Shown here piece by piece: positions 61,512-64,000 of a stretch of DNA of 64,000 bases (position 1 is its first letter; each line of letters starts with the position of its first letter). The notes below the pieces were generated by a model, which saw only the letters and a list, made by a program, of their open reading frames with translations, was not told where the DNA came from and ran no database searches. This DNA comes from Dichotomocladium elegans (taxonomy: Eukaryota; Mucoromycota; Mucoromycetes; Mucorales; Lichtheimiaceae): positions 558,001 to 622,000 of the forward strand of contig JAIXMN010000018.1 in the NCBI GenBank assembly GCA_025716815.1. The letters are read 5' to 3'. The translations under genes and the position numbers were made by a program.

Positions 61512-61929
61512 TTTTTAAGCGGGGGGTGGGGGAGGTGAATCGACAAAAAACCAAAACCTGGCTTAAAAACAGCTTTCTGTCGGTCGGGGCCAAGAGGACG
61601 ACGTCACACACCGCCGAACAAAATTCCTTTGCAGTGTGTGCATCTTGTCTCTTTTTTCCTTCCCCCCTACTCTCTTTCTACGAAGCTCAGCGCCCGATAT
61701 ACAGGCACTCTTTTCCTAGAAACCTATGTAATTTTAGTTTGATCCTGTTTATACTATGTTGTTACGGTGATATTCAATTGCGCTGGTAAACTGCAGCGAA
61801 GCGAAGCAGGCGTATTTTTACGATGGTGATCGTCCCTGCCGATCACTATGCTGCAAACGCAGCCTCTTCCTTTGAAAAATGCTATATTATACTACAATAA
61901 ATGGGGGTTATAATGTACATATACACATG
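61512..61929. other. Intergenic between MICOS gene and DCAF4-like gene
   Basis: AT-rich with a G-run (61521-61532). Both neighbours are on the minus strand, so it holds the MICOS promoter and the DCAF4 3' flank. Nothing else seen. Confidence 0.5.
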
Positions 61930-63366
61930 TTATTGTGGAATCGTAAGCCAGTGAAAAGTTGTGCCTGGCTGATGTTGGTTATCTGTCGTTATCACCATAC
62001 CCGGCGCATTACTGAGAGAATCTCGTCCGGGATCCAGCATCGATTCTTCTTGCCAGACGCGCGCCATTTGCGGCTGCTTCTCCATGAAGTTAACGGCTCG
62101 GATGGTTCCCAAATTTTGCTTCTCCGTTGTCCAAAAAGGCATGTTATCTGAAGCGCTTGATCCCAATGACCAGAAGCACACCCGTTGATCCGTGTCTGCC
62201 AGCGCAAGGATTCTTGCACTGCTATTAACATCAAATGCAAATCGTTGTTTGGCAACAGATTCGTCGTGACCACGCAACCGTCGGAGTGGCTGTTGCAGTT
62301 TCTTCTTCCATGGATAACGTCGCTGCACGTAACGCACATCCCATATGTTCACCGACTTCTGCACATCTACTGAAATTAGGTGGTCATTCTGCAGAGTTGC
62401 TAAGCGTGCAGTCGCGAACTCCGACGCCGCGATGATCATGTCTGGTTTCGGGCTTCGTTCATCCATCAACAGTAAGTGGCCGTCTCGACACCCTAGCCAA
62501 GCCTTATGCCTTCCGGTGTATTTTATTGCCAGCACATCGCTCTTGGTTTGATACACAGATCGTGTGTTGAAGTCATCTGATAACAGGTATGCTCCCTTTT
62601 CACCACCCAGTGCAATTCCGCCGTGTTCAATACTGCAGTCCACAGCATGGAAAGCCATCGTTTTCCGTAGGAATTGGTACTGAAGGAAGATGCGGTCGCC
62701 AGTCGGAACGGAGTACATCACATTCCGTGTCGATCCGGCGGAGCGAATGGCCTTCGCCGTCTGTTCGTCTTGAATCTCGGGAATCGCGCTCACTGAGAAC
62801 CGCGAAAGTTCACCGCCAGAAATATCACGTCCTGAATGGTTGCTGATAAAGACAAATTGTCGTGCGCGCTGGCCCTCAACCTCGTGTTCGTATCCGGCTT
62901 TGAGCGCAGCAATATGTCCGCATGTCTCCCACATCATTGACGTTTCCCACATCTGAAAAAACGGATTACACTGATATCCGTAACGAAGCACCATCCTAGA
63001 ACCGTAGCTAACAAAAGCCTCCCCTTCACAGAATTCTACAAGGCCGTCGCACCGGTAGCTCTGTCGTATATCGAGCTCTCGGGTCGGCCGCATTTGTCGG
63101 AAGAGTGCGCGGTGACACGCATCAATTCGTTTACGGCTGTTCCCCCCTCGACTTCCCTGCAGTTGCCGATCATAAAGATAATGTACGACATTGCGATCTC
63201 GTAGATATTGGAGCGGATTTCGGCTGAGAGTCGCCTGCTCTTTTTCAAGTCGGGCTATACGTTGCGCGGATCGGACAGCTTCGCGACTATGAGGTCCGTT
63301 CGCTTGAATTCGAAAGTAACGATTCTTTTCGGGATCAAAATAATATCCTGGTATTTCGAGTGACAT
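61930..63366 (-). CDS. DCAF4-like WD40 protein (DDB1-CUL4 substrate receptor)
   Basis: An intronless 478-residue frame. The start MSLEIPGYYFDPEKNRYFRI matches the PGxYFDxxKNRYFRI signature of DCAF4/WDR21. The WD40 propeller follows, with blades visible at LSVDVQKSVNIWDVRYVQ, LRRLRGHDESVAKQRFA, ALADTDQRVCFWSLGSS and earlier YQTKSDVLAIKYTGRHKAWL. DCAF4 proteins are putative substrate receptors of CUL4-DDB1 ubiquitin ligases; the substrate is unknown, and I do not see which residues make the DDB1 contact (the WDxR-like WDVRY is present). Ends in ITIPQ-like Ile-Pro-Gln stop. It diverges from the midasin-like gene 250 bp away. Confidence 0.88.
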   Translation of the reverse strand: MSLEIPGYYFDPEKNRYFRIQANGPHSREAVRSAQRIARLEKEQATLSRNPLQYLRDRNVVHYLYDRQLQGSRGGNSRKRIDACHRALFRQMRPTRELDIRQSYRCDGLVEFCEGEAFVSYGSRMVLRYGYQCNPFFQMWETSMMWETCGHIAALKAGYEHEVEGQRARQFVFISNHSGRDISGGELSRFSVSAIPEIQDEQTAKAIRSAGSTRNVMYSVPTGDRIFLQYQFLRKTMAFHAVDCSIEHGGIALGGEKGAYLLSDDFNTRSVYQTKSDVLAIKYTGRHKAWLGCRDGHLLLMDERSPKPDMIIAASEFATARLATLQNDHLISVDVQKSVNIWDVRYVQRRYPWKKKLQQPLRRLRGHDESVAKQRFAFDVNSSARILALADTDQRVCFWSLGSSASDNMPFWTTEKQNLGTIRAVNFMEKQPQMARVWQEESMLDPGRDSLSNAPGMVITTDNQHQPGTTFHWLTIPQ

Positions 63367-63616
63367 GGCATGTAAAAATTAGGCCAGAATCGGAACTAAC
63401 AGATCTAGCACAATTCAACGTTGGTAATGTGTTCTGGATCCTGTTAAAAAAAAACGAGAGAGATAATACAAACTACCTTGCAGAAAATAAAAAAGTAGCT
63501 GTTTCCTTTTGGAGCATTAGCGTTGAAACGCCGCAAGCAAATTTTTTAAAATGGTGCCTCTCGAGATTTAGATCTTTGCTTGCAATCCAAACTCGATTAG
63601 CAGCGATCTGGACAAA

Positions 63617-64000
63617 ATGGCAGACGAAGACACTATCATGGCATCCGTAGTGGATTCACCATCCGACGCTTTATACAACCCACTAGCAATTGACCTCCAA
63701 TGTGCTGTCCGACAGTTCCAAACGACCTGCTGTATCGAGCCTTTGCCTGTGCCAACTTATGCTGCTGCAATCGACCTTCGCGTGCTGCAACAGTATGCCA
63801 GCAACCCGGCTTCGGTCCCAACGTCGCGTGTTTTGGAAATTTTGTCACAATGTCTCCTCAATTCGGCTTGGACGCAGAGCATGGTCACCTTGTTTCGTCC
63901 GATCGTCATAGATCTCGTTGCACGTTGGGTCACCCCCGGATTCACCACTTTCCTCGAAATGGCAGACACAAAAAGCACAAAGCCTGCAGGCGCTGTAAAT
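63617..64000 (+). CDS. MDN1: Midasin-like (MDN1/REA1) N-terminus, runs off the window
   Basis: One open frame from ATG at 63617 to the window end, 128 codons, continuing outside. The visible part, MADEDTIMASVVDSPSDALY and then LEILSQCLLNSAWTQSMVTL followed by FRPIVIDLVARWV, resembles the N-terminal helical domain of the giant AAA+ ATPase midasin, where FRP(I/L) and LVARW-like blocks precede the ATPase rings. Midasin remodels pre-60S ribosomes by removing assembly factors. The assignment rests on a short segment and needs the rest of the gene; the AAA+ motifs are not in this window. No introns yet. It shares a promoter region with the DCAF4-like gene. Confidence 0.6.
   Translation, partial: MADEDTIMASVVDSPSDALYNPLAIDLQCAVRQFQTTCCIEPLPVPTYAAAIDLRVLQQYASNPASVPTSRVLEILSQCLLNSAWTQSMVTLFRPIVIDLVARWVTPGFTTFLEMADTKSTKPAGAVN

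Overview
This window looks like nuclear DNA of a filamentous fungus, most likely an early-diverging (zygomycete, Mucoromycota-like) species. Almost every gene has several short GT-AG introns of about 50-170 nt, 3' splice sites are preceded by CTAAC/TAAC-like branch sequences, and the gene set is fungal (RPS3, acetolactate synthase small subunit, MICOS subunit, CAF40, a GPI-type chitin deacetylase, a secreted GH5 mannanase, a hexose-type transporter). The genus cannot be fixed from the sequence alone. I spliced each gene by hand and checked that exon phases add up to whole codons.

Layout: 1-1017 is the 3' end of glucosidase I (+); 1417-2383 ATP23 protease (+, with a 66-nt AC repeat in intron 1); 4055-7059 a SAD/BRSK/Gin4-type kinase (-); 7785-9191 a ZIP metal transporter (-). 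A 7.5-kb gene desert follows. 16684-17655 is a C2H2 zinc-finger gene (+), 17808-18785 proteasome alpha PSMA4 (-), and 19017-19908 an Arg/Ser-rich protein (-). A decayed Tc1-type transposon lies at 20010-21890. 22404-23609 is an aldo-keto reductase (-), followed by two more transposon remnants, one of them a Helitron-type PIF1 helicase. 25959-27367 is TSR4/PDCD2-like (+), then another 3.6-kb remnant-bearing gap.

The densest block runs from 30994 to 39098: CAF40/CNOT9 (-), a LARP7-type La protein (-), RPS3 (+, divergent from LARP7), a RING-CH membrane E3 ligase (-) and an unknown acidic protein (-). After a 5.8-kb gap come chitin deacetylase (44905-46411, +), GH5 mannanase (49182-50820, +), an unassigned small gene (53463-54068, -), a sugar transporter (54477-56620, +), ILV6 (58908-59913, +), a MIC26/27 MICOS subunit (60324-61511, -), a DCAF4-like WD40 protein (61930-63366, -) and the start of a midasin-like gene (63617 to the window edge, +).

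There is no operon or obvious gene cluster. The common themes are housekeeping: ER glycan trimming, mitochondrial protein and membrane maintenance, ribosome assembly (RPS3, TSR4, midasin) and RNA metabolism (CAF40, LARP7, SR-like). Cell-wall and carbohydrate use (chitin deacetylase, mannanase, sugar transporter) lie within about 12 kb of each other, but I see no evidence of co-regulation. The gene-poor gaps are AT-rich and hold at least eight degenerate Tc1-type fragments and one Helitron helicase fragment. The most notable observations are a fungal LARP7 with an xRRM-like C-terminus, three predicted GC-AG introns that share the donor GCAAGT, and a motif shared by three scattered transposon relics. 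I did not find a clearly novel multi-gene system.
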